A stretch of DNA of 64,000 nucleotides from Leishmania martiniquensis (Eukaryota; Euglenozoa; Kinetoplastea; Trypanosomatida; Trypanosomatidae), in assembly GCF_017916325.1 (NCBI RefSeq), contig NC_090167.1, forward strand, positions 228,501 to 292,500, written 5' to 3'. Below, in pieces: positions 29,978-38,937 of the stretch. Position numbers and translations under genes: made by a program. Each line of letters opens with the position of its first letter. The first letter of the stretch is position 1. Under the pieces are notes generated by a model. It ran no database searches. It had not been told where the DNA came from and saw nothing but the letters and a program-made list of their open reading frames with translations.

Positions 29978-31543
29978 ATGCTGGGTACTGGCCGGCACAC
30001 TTTCGTGAGCTCAACTTGCGGCCTGCACGGCCCACCCCTTAGCCATCAAGGCAGCAGCAGCAATACGAGGGGCCCGGTCAGTGGCGAGTATCACGGAATG
30101 AACCCGGTAACTGGCAGCATCCCTGGAGTTGTGAATGGCGCGCAGATGATGTCACCAACGTTTCCGTCGCCGCATAGCTTGTACAGCCCGCAGCACCACA
30201 TGGATGTGTACCGCACCAACGGCAGCCTATCCATGGCCGCGGACCCGTTCCCTGCGACGCCGTATACTCCCGTCAGTAGTCTCTTCATGTCTCCCTCGGT
30301 GCGCAACTCGTTGACCACCCCGCACTCGGTGCGACCGCGCCGCCCTGTCACGCACGTCACGTCATCGAAGTTCTCCATGTACACCACCATCTACAACTTG
30401 GAGCCGGAGCCCAAACCCAGTGTGATGATGCCCAAGGTGCGCATGCAGGTATACCAGACGAGTGCGCGGTACACCGGCAAGGACATTCTCCTGCGTCGTT
30501 TGGTGAATGTTCCGGTTAAGGAGGAGGAGTGTGTGGCGGTGAAAGAGGCGTTGAGGCAGTACCGGCACCCGAACCTCGTGCCACTGACGAACCTCTTCGC
30601 CACGGAGGAGTTTGTGATGGGCAGCACGGACGTGATCATGGAATACCGCTACATTTCCGGGGCGAAAAGCTTGCAGGAGGCATTTTTTACCGAAGGACGC
30701 CGCGCGACGGAGGGGCTGCTGTGGTCCTTCACCTGCCAACTCGTAGGTCTCCTCCGCTCTTTCCACGAGACCCTCATCCCATTGCACGGCTTGCACTGGT
30801 CAAAGATCATCTATGTCGAGACGACCGGGCGATTCTACTTCACTGGCTTGGGACTGACAGACCTACTAGAACCGCACGGCACCACGGTACAGCAGCACAT
30901 CCTCATGAAGCAAGATATCCAAGCGCTTGGCTTCATTCTTTTCCAGCTCGCCTCTCGGAACCTCAACGTCAAGCTAGAGACCTTCGCAAACAAGCAGCCG
31001 TTGCCAGGCTTCTCACAGAGCTTCTGGGAGCTCATCAAGACATGCCTGGAGGGGCACGCCGACTCGGCGCAGCTGTGCCACGCTCTCGGTGAGCGCATGT
31101 CAATGGAGGTGGGCCACCAGGAGGGACACGCGGACTTCCTCATGTCCCAGTGCCAGAAGGAGATGCATAATGGCCGAGTGATGCGCCTACTCATAAAGCT
31201 GAGTTTTGCTCTCGAGTCACCAGCGGAGGTGCACGAGTACACGTCGGAGAATCAGCGCTACGTTCTGCGTCTTTTCAACCAGTTTCTCTTCAACCAGGTG
31301 GATGAGCAGAACCGAGTGAACGTGGACTGGGGCCACGTGTACCACTGCCTGAACAAGCTGGACATCGGCTCGGACGAGACGATTCAGCTGATCGGCACGG
31401 ACACTAGCAACACCGTTCTGGTCGTGAGCTACGCTGACTTGCGCACCATGCTCGACAGCGTTTTCGATCGTGTGCAGCAGGTGTCGCAGATGACGACTGA
31501 CGTCGACCCGCAAAGATACACCATGTCCCCCGGCAGCATATAG
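29978..31543 (+). CDS. PAN3: PAN2-PAN3 deadenylase regulatory subunit PAN3
   Basis: A 521-residue protein; the ATG at 29978 is the first in frame. Residues 1-135 are low-complexity (Ser, Pro, Met, His) and lack the CCCH zinc finger that many PAN3 proteins carry; this region may hold a poly(A)-binding-protein contact. The pseudokinase is about 150-370. It has LLRRLVNVPVKEEE (near 172-185), RHPNLVPLTNLF (about 197-208), DVIMEYRYISGAKSL (about 219-233) and a degenerate catalytic loop (LHGLHWSKIIYVE) without HRD or DFG. The C-terminal knob follows a helix: MRLLIKLSFALESP (near 403-416), then RYVLRLFNQFLFNQVDEQ and GHVYHCLNKLDIGSDE, which are diagnostic of PAN3. With PAN2 it shortens mRNA poly(A) tails in the cytoplasm, important where regulation is post-transcriptional. 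Confidence 0.93.
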   Translation: MLGTGRHTFVSSTCGLHGPPLSHQGSSSNTRGPVSGEYHGMNPVTGSIPGVVNGAQMMSPTFPSPHSLYSPQHHMDVYRTNGSLSMAADPFPATPYTPVSSLFMSPSVRNSLTTPHSVRPRRPVTHVTSSKFSMYTTIYNLEPEPKPSVMMPKVRMQVYQTSARYTGKDILLRRLVNVPVKEEECVAVKEALRQYRHPNLVPLTNLFATEEFVMGSTDVIMEYRYISGAKSLQEAFFTEGRRATEGLLWSFTCQLVGLLRSFHETLIPLHGLHWSKIIYVETTGRFYFTGLGLTDLLEPHGTTVQQHILMKQDIQALGFILFQLASRNLNVKLETFANKQPLPGFSQSFWELIKTCLEGHADSAQLCHALGERMSMEVGHQEGHADFLMSQCQKEMHNGRVMRLLIKLSFALESPAEVHEYTSENQRYVLRLFNQFLFNQVDEQNRVNVDWGHVYHCLNKLDIGSDETIQLIGTDTSNTVLVVSYADLRTMLDSVFDRVQQVSQMTTDVDPQRYTMSPGSI

Positions 31544-31693
31544 GTGTTGCAAGGCAGACGGTCGCGACGCCGGCGCATCTGAAGGCCCCGTCTGGTCCCG
31601 AATCGTTTCCCTCTCTCTGTGTACGTGTTTCGGGTGCAGCGCGTTTCCGCATCTTGTTTGGTTTTGTTTGGTGTGTCGTTTCTTTCTCTGGCA

Positions 31694-31710
31694 CACACAC
31701 ACACACACAT
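31694..31710. repeat. (CA)n microsatellite
   Basis: Perfect CA dinucleotide run 150 bases after the PAN3 stop. Confidence 0.8.
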
Positions 31711-31820
31711 CCACACACCCACGCACATACGTACATGTGTTATATATGTGGTATACCCGCCCCTGCTTTCGTGCGCGTGTCGTTCGTGTGAGTGCGTGGG
31801 TGTGTGGCAGTGGTGGTAAT

Positions 31821-31857
31821 GGGGGGAGGGAGGGAGGGAGGGGAGAGGGAGGGAGAA
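31821..31857 (+). repeat. GGGA tandem repeat with G-quadruplex potential
   Basis: G6 followed by repeated AGGG units: at least six G-runs of three or more separated by one or two bases. It would be on the sense strand of the transcript downstream of PAN3 and could fold into a G-quadruplex in RNA. Confidence 0.75.
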
Positions 31858-32638
31858 GGAGAAGGCTTGGAAAGAGGCACGAAAAGCAAAAAGTGAAAGA
31901 AAAAAAAGAAGAAAGGGTATTCAGGCACAAGTGCTCTAGGCTGCCTCGTTGGGTGCGCGCGTACGCTGTCATGTATTCTCTCCTTTTTCCGTCTGTGTGC
32001 TGTTGACTCTTTTGCCCATCTCATGGAGAGTGTGTGCATGTGAATGCCGGTGTGAGGGTCACGTGCTCTTCTCTTGACGCCCGTGGCGCTCTATTACCAC
32101 ATGCGTTTGCGCATCTGTGTGTTGATCATTGAGAGTGCTTGTACATTGAAGAGGGAGGCTGCTGCTAACGGAGAGGTCGCGGAATTTGGAGCTGATAGTC
32201 TGGCCCGCCATCCGTGATTGGCGTCGCCCGTGCCAATGGTGGCGGCTTCAAGGGTGGACGCGTGCATCCGCCCGGTGCGAGCACCCGGTCGTGTAGGACT
32301 GCTATCGTCCGTGGTGCGAAAAGCGGCGCGCCTGGGTGTGAATGTGGGGTGGGGGCTTGCACGCGCTGCTCTCTTGTCTTCGAGGCTCATCCTCACTTTC
32401 TCGACCTCTTTTTTTTTGGTGTCACTTCACACGCGGAGGTGCGCGCGTGTCTGCGTGTATGCGTCGGCCGCCGCAGACGCTGAGCGGCACGACCGGTGCT
32501 CTTTGTGGTCTTTTCATCTTTTTTTCGTTTATTAGTTTGCGGGCATCATCTGCACTTCCGTGCTTTGACGTTCCTGGCAAATTAGCGTTGTTGGCACGCG
32601 TTTTATTGCATGCCTGTATGTGTGATGGTGCGTTCCAG

Positions 32639-32654
32639 TGTGTGTGTGTGTGTG
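32639..32654. repeat. (GT)n microsatellite
   Basis: Perfect GT run in the PAN3-DNAAF1 spacer. Confidence 0.8.
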
Positions 32655-33550
32655 CCATTCCGCCGTTCTTTTTTCCGTTCTTTTCCTTTGTTGTTGTTCT
32701 CTTCGCGTTTCTGCCATTCGCTCTCTCTCAACATCATCTTCGCCCACTCTGTGGATTGCCTTCGCTCACCCCCCTCCCCCTCCATCGGCCTGCTTCATGT
32801 CTAACCCCTTGCTTCTCTCCTCTGCTCCCGCCCCCCTCCCCCGTGCTCGCGGAGCCTGTACACACCTTGCAGCCTTACCTCTCCGAACAGGTTGCCGCTG
32901 GCCGACATGATAGTAGAGGTGAGAGGGTAGCCAAGTGCCTATGCTTCTTCATGCATGGTAGGGAAGCAGCGATGTCGTGCACAGACACGAAGAACGGGCA
33001 TGAGAGGAGAGAGGGCGAGTGGGTTTGCGAGGAGAGTCGTCCTAGGAGCGAAGCAGTGAGAGGCGCGCGAGAGGCGGAGAGGGAGAACGACGGAAGACTG
33101 TAAAATCGTCATGCCAAACGAACACACACACAAAAAAAACATTTCGGCAAGGGAAAACAAAATGTGGGTGCGGGAGGCTATCGAAAGGGGAGGGGGGGGG
33201 CAGGCTGCCACCGTTTCACGTCGTCGCATCGACATCTCAGGCCTCTCACCCCTTCCTTCAGTCTTGTTTCCTCCATCTGCTCCCCCGTTGCACTGGCACG
33301 AAGGTGTGTAAAGCTAGGATGAGTGGCTCTTCACCTTCTCTATCACATATCTTGCACTTCACGTGCGGGTGATAGTGGCCTAGAGAGGATGGAGGCGACC
33401 TTTCCGAACTTCACCACACTGAACTGAAGGCACTGCGACGTCCGCGGCGATGCAGCGAGGTTGGGTAGTGAGGCTCGTCTCTGTGTGAAGATATGCTTTT
33501 GCGATGGCGTGCAGTGCGCAGACAATATGCACTCGCTTACACATTCACAC

Positions 33551-33571
33551 ATATATACACACACACACACC
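33551..33571. repeat. (AT)3(AC)7 microsatellite
   Basis: A compound dinucleotide repeat: AT units run into AC units. Confidence 0.8.
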
Positions 33572-33677
33572 TGCACACGCACCTTCACCGAGACGCGTGC
33601 TGCGCCTGAGGCGTCCGACGGTGCGTGCTGGGCGTCTTTCTTGAAGGGAAAAAGGCGCGTGTGTCTCGCGGCGAGCT

Positions 33678-33711
33678 GCCACGGGCCACGAGCCGCCACG
33701 GGCCACGAGCC
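33678..33711. repeat. Perfect 17-bp tandem duplication
   Basis: The unit GCCACGGGCCACGAGCC occurs twice head to tail (33678-33694 and 33695-33711) with no mismatch. Each unit itself contains a partial repeat of GCCACG. Confidence 0.85.
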
Positions 33712-34009
33712 CTTACCGCACACCTCTGCCATTCCTTCTGCTCTGACCCCTCTCTGTCTCGTTCGTTTGACGTGGGTGTCAGTCTCTCAGGCTACGCGCG
33801 TGTGTGTCCTCTCGGCTGCATCAGCGCGCTGAAGCCTCCCCAGTCGCGTTCGAGAGTACAGCGCAACATTCCTGAGCTTGCGCTTCATACATCTGTGCAC
33901 CGCACTTCGTGCGCGAAGCCCATTTTTTTTTGCTCGCGCCCGCCTCTTATCCCTCTTGCCTCTCGCCAAGACCGCACGGTTGCTCCATTTTTTTTTCTTC
34001 TGCGATAGA

Positions 34010-34043
34010 GGCGTTTCCCCGCTCTCCATTTCCTCCTCCACAG
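34010..34043 (+). promoter_or_regulatory. Predicted spliced-leader acceptor for DNAAF1
   Basis: Pyrimidine-rich sequence (34012-34039) ends in CCACAG, with the AG at 34042-34043, 25 bases before the ATG at 34069. A second T-rich tract and AG lie about 35 bases further upstream. Confidence 0.55.
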
Positions 34044-34068
34044 AACGCGGAGATAGCAGTGGGCCGGG

Positions 34069-35862
34069 ATGGCGAGCATGACAAAGGACGTGATTGTGGC
34101 CACGTGCAAGGCCAATGGTGGCTACGCCGCACCAGCCCTCAACGACCAGCTCTTCCTACACTGCCGCGGCTTTACCTCGATCCAGAACCTGGGGCCGTAC
34201 ACAAGTGTGAAGGTGCTGTGGCTAGAACAGAACGCGCTCTCGAGGCTCAGCGGCTTGGAGAGTCAACAGGACAATCTTGTCTCTCTCTTTGTGCAGAACA
34301 ACTTTATCCGTTCGCTGTCGTCGTTGACGGTGCCTCTCCACGGCCTGCGCGTGCTGAACGTCTCGCACAACTACCTGACCTCTCTGCGCGGCATCGCGGC
34401 GGGGTGCCCGCTGCTGGAGACCTTGCAGGCGTCTCATAACCAACTCACGTCCCTTGAAGTGTGTGAGGAACTCTGGCAGCTGGCTGGCAGCCTCACGAGC
34501 GTCGACTTGTCCTTCAACCGCATCGAGAACGCCTGCGAGCCGTCCGGAAGTGCCACCGAAGCCCTTTCCATCACCTCCACCACAGCGACAGCGAGGGATT
34601 CAGGGCGCTCTGCAGCCGGTGATGATGTTCCGATCACCGAAGCTTCGGGCATGAGCACCGTCGTCCCCTCCGGTGCACAAGGCGCCGCGGCCGCGCTTCC
34701 CAAGCCAGACACGCTCGCTATCGTACATTTCTTTCAGCACCTCCCGCGAGTCAGCGTCATCTATCTCCAAGGCAACGGGCTGTCTCACCGCTTGCGTCAC
34801 TATCGCCGCAACATGATTCTGCACCTGCCTTCCCTCACCTACCTCGACGAACGTCCCGTTTTTCCAGAGGAGCGCCGTGTTGCGGAGGCGTGGGGCCGCG
34901 GCGGGGACTCGGCCGAGGCGGCCGAGCGCGCTGCGATCCGAGAGGAAAAGCGCGCACATCTCACACAGTGCGTGAGAGTGCTGGTGGAGCAGCGAGAGGA
35001 GCAGCGGGTGCTGCGGGATCGTCTGACCCGGCAGTTTGACCTGCGCCGTGCGCAGGAGCTCGAGGAGCTGTCCCAGCGGCGCTGCCGTGACCGGGACAAC
35101 CGCGCCGCCATGGAGGCGGAAGAGACGCTTGCCCGTAAGGCGGTGGAAAAGGCTGAGCAGGATGCTCGCTGGGATGGCGAGGAGCTCTTCCAGGAGGCGC
35201 ATAAGGCTATGATGGCTGCCGAGGCAGCGCACCGCCACGCCTATGAGCAGCGCATGGCGATGGCAGCAGCTACTGAGGCAGCGGCGCAGGAGGCGATGAA
35301 AGAGCGCAGGGCCGAGGATGGTGTGGACGGTAGTGGCGACGACAGTGACACCACCGGCGACGCCGCTGCTGCCGCCCTGAAAGTGCTCGAGGACGCGGCG
35401 ACGTACTCGTCTGGCGGATTCTCCTCTACTCATCGCAACAGCGAGGCCACCGACACGGACGTGACCGCAGTCGTGGAGCGTCTCTCCAAACCTTCCAGCA
35501 TCTTCGCCGATCTTCTCCGGTCGGATGACGACGTTCTGAGTGAGATGGAAGCGGAAATCGAGCAAGTAATCCACGATATCAACTCTGGCGCGCACCCCGC
35601 TGAGCAGTCTTTTGCTGCCGTCGACGCTTCAGCAGAGGAGCTGGGCGGCAGTCGCACCTTGCTCACAAGCCACCAGGCAACGGATCGTGCCACATTGCGG
35701 GTGGGGAGGAATGTGCACACTGCGGTAGATTGCGTTTCAAGCCAGCTGCGAGCACCGCAGCATCAGCAGAGGTATCACGGATCTGGCATGCAACGGGAAG
35801 AGGTGTGGCAACGCTTTCAGCAATGGGAGATGCACCGTACCTCCCCGAAGTCTAACTCGTAA
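34069..35862 (+). CDS. DNAAF1: Dynein axonemal assembly factor 1 (DNAAF1/LRRC50/ODA7)
   Basis: A 597-residue protein with the ATG at 34069 just after a good splice acceptor. The opening MTKDVIVATCKANGGYAAPALNDQL-like stretch (from M4) and FLHCRGFTSIQNL match DNAAF1. Leucine-rich repeats run from about 30 to 180, then an acidic/Ser-Thr insert (about 162-215) interrupts the repeat region before PRVSVIYLQGNGL. The cap LTYLDERPVFPEERRVAEAW (256-275) is almost identical to the animal family signature. A charged Ala/Glu/Arg-rich coiled region (about 275-430) and a disordered tail follow. DNAAF1 acts in the cytoplasm to preassemble outer and inner dynein arms, so it should be needed for flagellar motility. 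The insert within the LRR domain seems a local expansion. Confidence 0.92.
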   Translation: MASMTKDVIVATCKANGGYAAPALNDQLFLHCRGFTSIQNLGPYTSVKVLWLEQNALSRLSGLESQQDNLVSLFVQNNFIRSLSSLTVPLHGLRVLNVSHNYLTSLRGIAAGCPLLETLQASHNQLTSLEVCEELWQLAGSLTSVDLSFNRIENACEPSGSATEALSITSTTATARDSGRSAAGDDVPITEASGMSTVVPSGAQGAAAALPKPDTLAIVHFFQHLPRVSVIYLQGNGLSHRLRHYRRNMILHLPSLTYLDERPVFPEERRVAEAWGRGGDSAEAAERAAIREEKRAHLTQCVRVLVEQREEQRVLRDRLTRQFDLRRAQELEELSQRRCRDRDNRAAMEAEETLARKAVEKAEQDARWDGEELFQEAHKAMMAAEAAHRHAYEQRMAMAAATEAAAQEAMKERRAEDGVDGSGDDSDTTGDAAAAALKVLEDAATYSSGGFSSTHRNSEATDTDVTAVVERLSKPSSIFADLLRSDDDVLSEMEAEIEQVIHDINSGAHPAEQSFAAVDASAEELGGSRTLLTSHQATDRATLRVGRNVHTAVDCVSSQLRAPQHQQRYHGSGMQREEVWQRFQQWEMHRTSPKSNS

Positions 35863-37130
35863 GGCGAGAGCGAACAAGCGAGAAGCGATCGCTCCTCGAG
35901 GGCTGCGTTTGCCGCGTGCTTGCTTCCACCGTGCCTCCCTTCCCCTTAGACCGTGCCAGAGGCTCCTCTTTGTTTTCTCCTCGTGTCCGTCAGCACTGTT
36001 TGCGTCTTTGTCGATCTTTTTTTCTCGATTGTGTTTCTCTGTTGTTTCCACCGTCTTACCTTTGGCTTTCGCGTGGGGGCTCTCTCTCTCCCCTTCGCCC
36101 GATGTACACGAGCCACGGCTGCCCTGTGCGTCGGATCCAGCAGAGCGGCTCGCGCCATTGCCTGCTCTCCTTTGGTTCCTCTCTGCGGGGGCCTCGCTTC
36201 GACCTTTATTGTTACGTTTTCTCAAGTGCGCACGTGTGTGCGGCGTTCTGCGGGTGCAGATGTAAACGAGGCTGCTAGGAGGGATGGCTCAGTTGTGGTG
36301 GCAGCGCGTGCTTGTACAAGACACAGAGGCGCCCAACCACAGGCGCAGTCCCTCTTTCCTCCTGCAACACCCCCCGGCGCCTGTTGCCGCCGACCCGCAT
36401 GCCGTTGCTCGGCTGCATGCCGTGATAGGCGAATGGGAATCGGCCCCGTCGCCCTTTTCCGTTCTCTCGGCCTTTCCCCCTCTCCGTACAGAAATGTTTG
36501 AGTGACGTCCTGCTCGCCAGCGGCGAACTGCTCTAAGGCACACCCACACCCACACTCAGAAGGTCAAAAAGAAAGGTAACAGCAACACGGCCACCAACGC
36601 GAATGAGGCACCTCATGTGTCGAGTGTCATCATCTCCGGAAAGGCTTGTCAAACATCAGACACAAAGAGAGGCGGAGCAAAGGTTTTTTTTTCGTTGCCC
36701 TATTCTCGGAATCGCACCGTTTGAACGTAGCAGAGCGCTGTGGTTTTGTGCGTACGCCAGCGCACACCCGCCGGTATCTTTGCTCTTTCCAGTCTACAAG
36801 TTGTATATCGCCCTGCCTTTCTGACGGAGCGCAAGGTTCCGTGCTCACGGTGAGCGCAGCTTGCGCTCTTACATCTTTGTGTGTGCTGCAACGCTCTACT
36901 CCCTTTTTTCGGGCTCGTTTTATTCGTCACGCCACTCTGCGTGAAAGCCCGTCGGTGCCTCTGCTCCTCCCTTTGAACCTCATTGCACTCTGTCACCACA
37001 ACCATACCTTTCTCTCTCTCTACCCCCTGACACCCACCCACCCACACACACACACATCGGTGGCAGGGCAGCAGGGCTGGGGTGCTCCTGAGCCTTTCTG
37101 GTCGTCCTTCATCAATTTGCTCTCTCTCCG
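35863..37130. other. Intergenic region
   Basis: No supportable gene. Pyrimidine-rich at 35940-36090, a T7/T8 patch at 36683-36692, a C/T tract (37010-37030) and a CA tract (37043-37056) before the next gene. Confidence 0.65.
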
Positions 37131-38303
37131 ATGCCAGGGGCGGGTGACCAAGCAGCTGCGTATGTGTCGTGCCGCTCCCGTCGCCTGCCTGCGTGCTTCT
37201 CAGATGCGGTCATTGCTGTTTGCAAGCTGACCTCGCCGGTGCCAGTCATCCCGCCGCTTGCGTCCCTTTGCGCATCTGGGCTGCCCGGCTACAGCGAACG
37301 GGAAGGCGAGGTGTTCAGCGCCGCCGCCAGTAGCCTTCATCCACGACATCGACTGCCCTTTGTACTCTCACGCGTTGCCGCCTCCGCGGCGATTGCATCC
37401 TTGTCAGCGGGCGAGAGTGCCACCGACCTGAGAACGAAGGGTAGACCCCCCCTTACCGTGTTCACAGATCGTCGCGAGGCGGCGCCGATGCTGCACGGGT
37501 GCCGCCTGAGCATCTCGCACGAGGACTCCGTTGCGGCGTCGGTGGCTTGGCCGATATCGTCATTGGACGCACCGTTCGACGGCTGTGGCGCCGCGCCGAC
37601 CAGCCTCGACGGTGGCGTGAGGCTTTCGCACTCCTTTTCCACGCCGGTGGGCGTCAGGGCCGCTTCCTTCGCATACGCGATTGACGTGGTGGATGTGGGA
37701 GAGGTGCACCGCGTGCGAAGCCGCTTTCCCCAACTCGGCCAGCGGTGGGTGCCGCAGTGCACCACGGCCGCGTCAGCAGAGGAGGTGCGGTATGGTTTGG
37801 CGTGCCTTCAGCAGCGACAGCGGGCATGGGTGGCGGGGGCGCGGGTGCCCGAGGACAGCAACGGGGGCAAGGGCATCCGCACAAGCCAGGCTGCAGACCG
37901 CCGCGAAAGGTGGTGGGAGCACTTGCCCACGCCGTGCTCTAGCGAGGCGGACGCATATGCCGCCGTGGTGCTGGCTCAGCACTGGGGCGCGCGTGAGTGC
38001 GCTGTAAAGCTAGTAGGCATCCCTGGCCGCTCTTTCGCGTACAAGTGCGTGCGAGCGTTGTCTTCGCAAAATGGTGGTGCGGTGGCGGCTGAGTCTGCCA
38101 CGTTCACCGCGTCGTTCATGGTGCCAAACACCGTCTACTGTGCCGAGGTAAGCGGTGTGGAGGTTTGCACATTGGCACAGCGCGGACTGCAGCCCCGATT
38201 GTACCTCTATACATGGGCGGAATGGGCGCCGCTTAACACCGTGGTGGATCTTCCCTACGTGATTATGCTGGCCTGCGCACCTCGCCTTTCAGGCAAACGA
38301 TGA
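37131..38303 (+). CDS. Sfp/EntD-type 4'-phosphopantetheinyl transferase-like protein
   Basis: A 390-residue protein with the ATG at 37131. The order of motifs fits a Sfp-type pseudodimeric enzyme. An N-terminal half has a SEREGEVFSAAASS-like helix (55-68) and ends with LSISHEDSVAASVA (126-139), the SxSH substrate motif with S129-H130. The second half has YAIDVVDVGEVHRVR (182-196), the Mg-binding Asp motif (D185), and WGARECAVKLVG (285-296), which corresponds to the W(S/T/G)xKE-xxxK motif with E289 and K293. The usual Lys before Glu is Arg (R288), and inserts are long (about 142-178 and 230-272). Such enzymes move phosphopantetheine from CoA to a Ser of acyl carrier proteins. The likely client is mitochondrial ACP, but no clear presequence is visible. 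Overall similarity is low, so this is a moderate call. Confidence 0.6.
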   Translation: MPGAGDQAAAYVSCRSRRLPACFSDAVIAVCKLTSPVPVIPPLASLCASGLPGYSEREGEVFSAAASSLHPRHRLPFVLSRVAASAAIASLSAGESATDLRTKGRPPLTVFTDRREAAPMLHGCRLSISHEDSVAASVAWPISSLDAPFDGCGAAPTSLDGGVRLSHSFSTPVGVRAASFAYAIDVVDVGEVHRVRSRFPQLGQRWVPQCTTAASAEEVRYGLACLQQRQRAWVAGARVPEDSNGGKGIRTSQAADRRERWWEHLPTPCSSEADAYAAVVLAQHWGARECAVKLVGIPGRSFAYKCVRALSSQNGGAVAAESATFTASFMVPNTVYCAEVSGVEVCTLAQRGLQPRLYLYTWAEWAPLNTVVDLPYVIMLACAPRLSGKR

Positions 38304-38937
38304 TGGATACTCTCTCTCTCTGCCTCGAAGCGCCCTGCGTGCCTCTTGCTCGAGAAGCGCGTTCCTTGAGGACACGTCAGCCCAGCGAGCAGACATGTGC
38401 ATGTCTGCCCTAGAGTAGGGTGGTGGTGCACTAGGTGGCCCTCTTGGCTCTCGGTATCTACCCCCCTCTCTCTCTCCTTCGCTCAAGACCTCTTTGGCAG
38501 CTGTGCTGGGCGCGCGCGAGAGTAGACGAACCAAACGCAGCAGAGCGCCGCGGAGAACAGCAGTGAGGAAAGGAGCAAATTCGAAGCCGCCCTTCTGAGA
38601 GGTCGCCGTCTGGATGGCGGTCAGCTGCGAATCGGGAGTAGTCCGGATGCGCGCGAGGACGCTCGCACGGTCGGCGATCGTGATTCAGTCTTCTACGCGC
38701 GTGCTCCGCCGTTCGCTCTCGATTTTTCTTGAAACCCATCAACTCCCTCGTACCTCTATGCCTCCTTTTTTTCGTTTGAACCAATTCTGCACAACAACCG
38801 TGGCGGCCCTTACCTTTCTTTTGCCGCACTCACCCGTCCTCGGCCGCCATTCCTGTCACACAGCTTTTAGCTCTCAGCGACCACCTCGGCCTTCGAGTAA
38901 CAAAAAAGCACTCTTCACACCCTCACCACGCTCCAAC
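38304..38937. other. Intergenic region with in-frame upstream ATG
   Basis: This 634-base spacer carries T-rich and pyrimidine-rich tracts (38766-38773, 38812-38825) and AG at 38862-38863, a likely splice acceptor for the RRM gene. From an ATG at 38614 the frame runs open into that gene, giving a possible 108-residue extension (see findings). Confidence 0.6.

Larger units (their letters stand above)
31544..34068. other. Intergenic region with G-rich, CA/GT and tandem repeats
   Basis: No supportable gene in 2.5 kb. It contains a CA tract (31694-31710), a G-quadruplex-like GGGA run (31821-31857), a purine-rich stretch (31860-31920), a GC-rich piece with a GGTGC/GCACC hairpin (32274-32285), T-rich blocks, a GT tract (32639-32654), an AT/AC tract (33551-33571), a 17-bp perfect tandem duplication (33678-33711) and the DNAAF1 splice-acceptor region. 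Confidence 0.65.

Noticed and set aside
34600..35595. 331-codon open frame on the - strand
   Set aside because: Antisense shadow of DNAAF1, caused by its Ala/Glu/Arg-rich codons.
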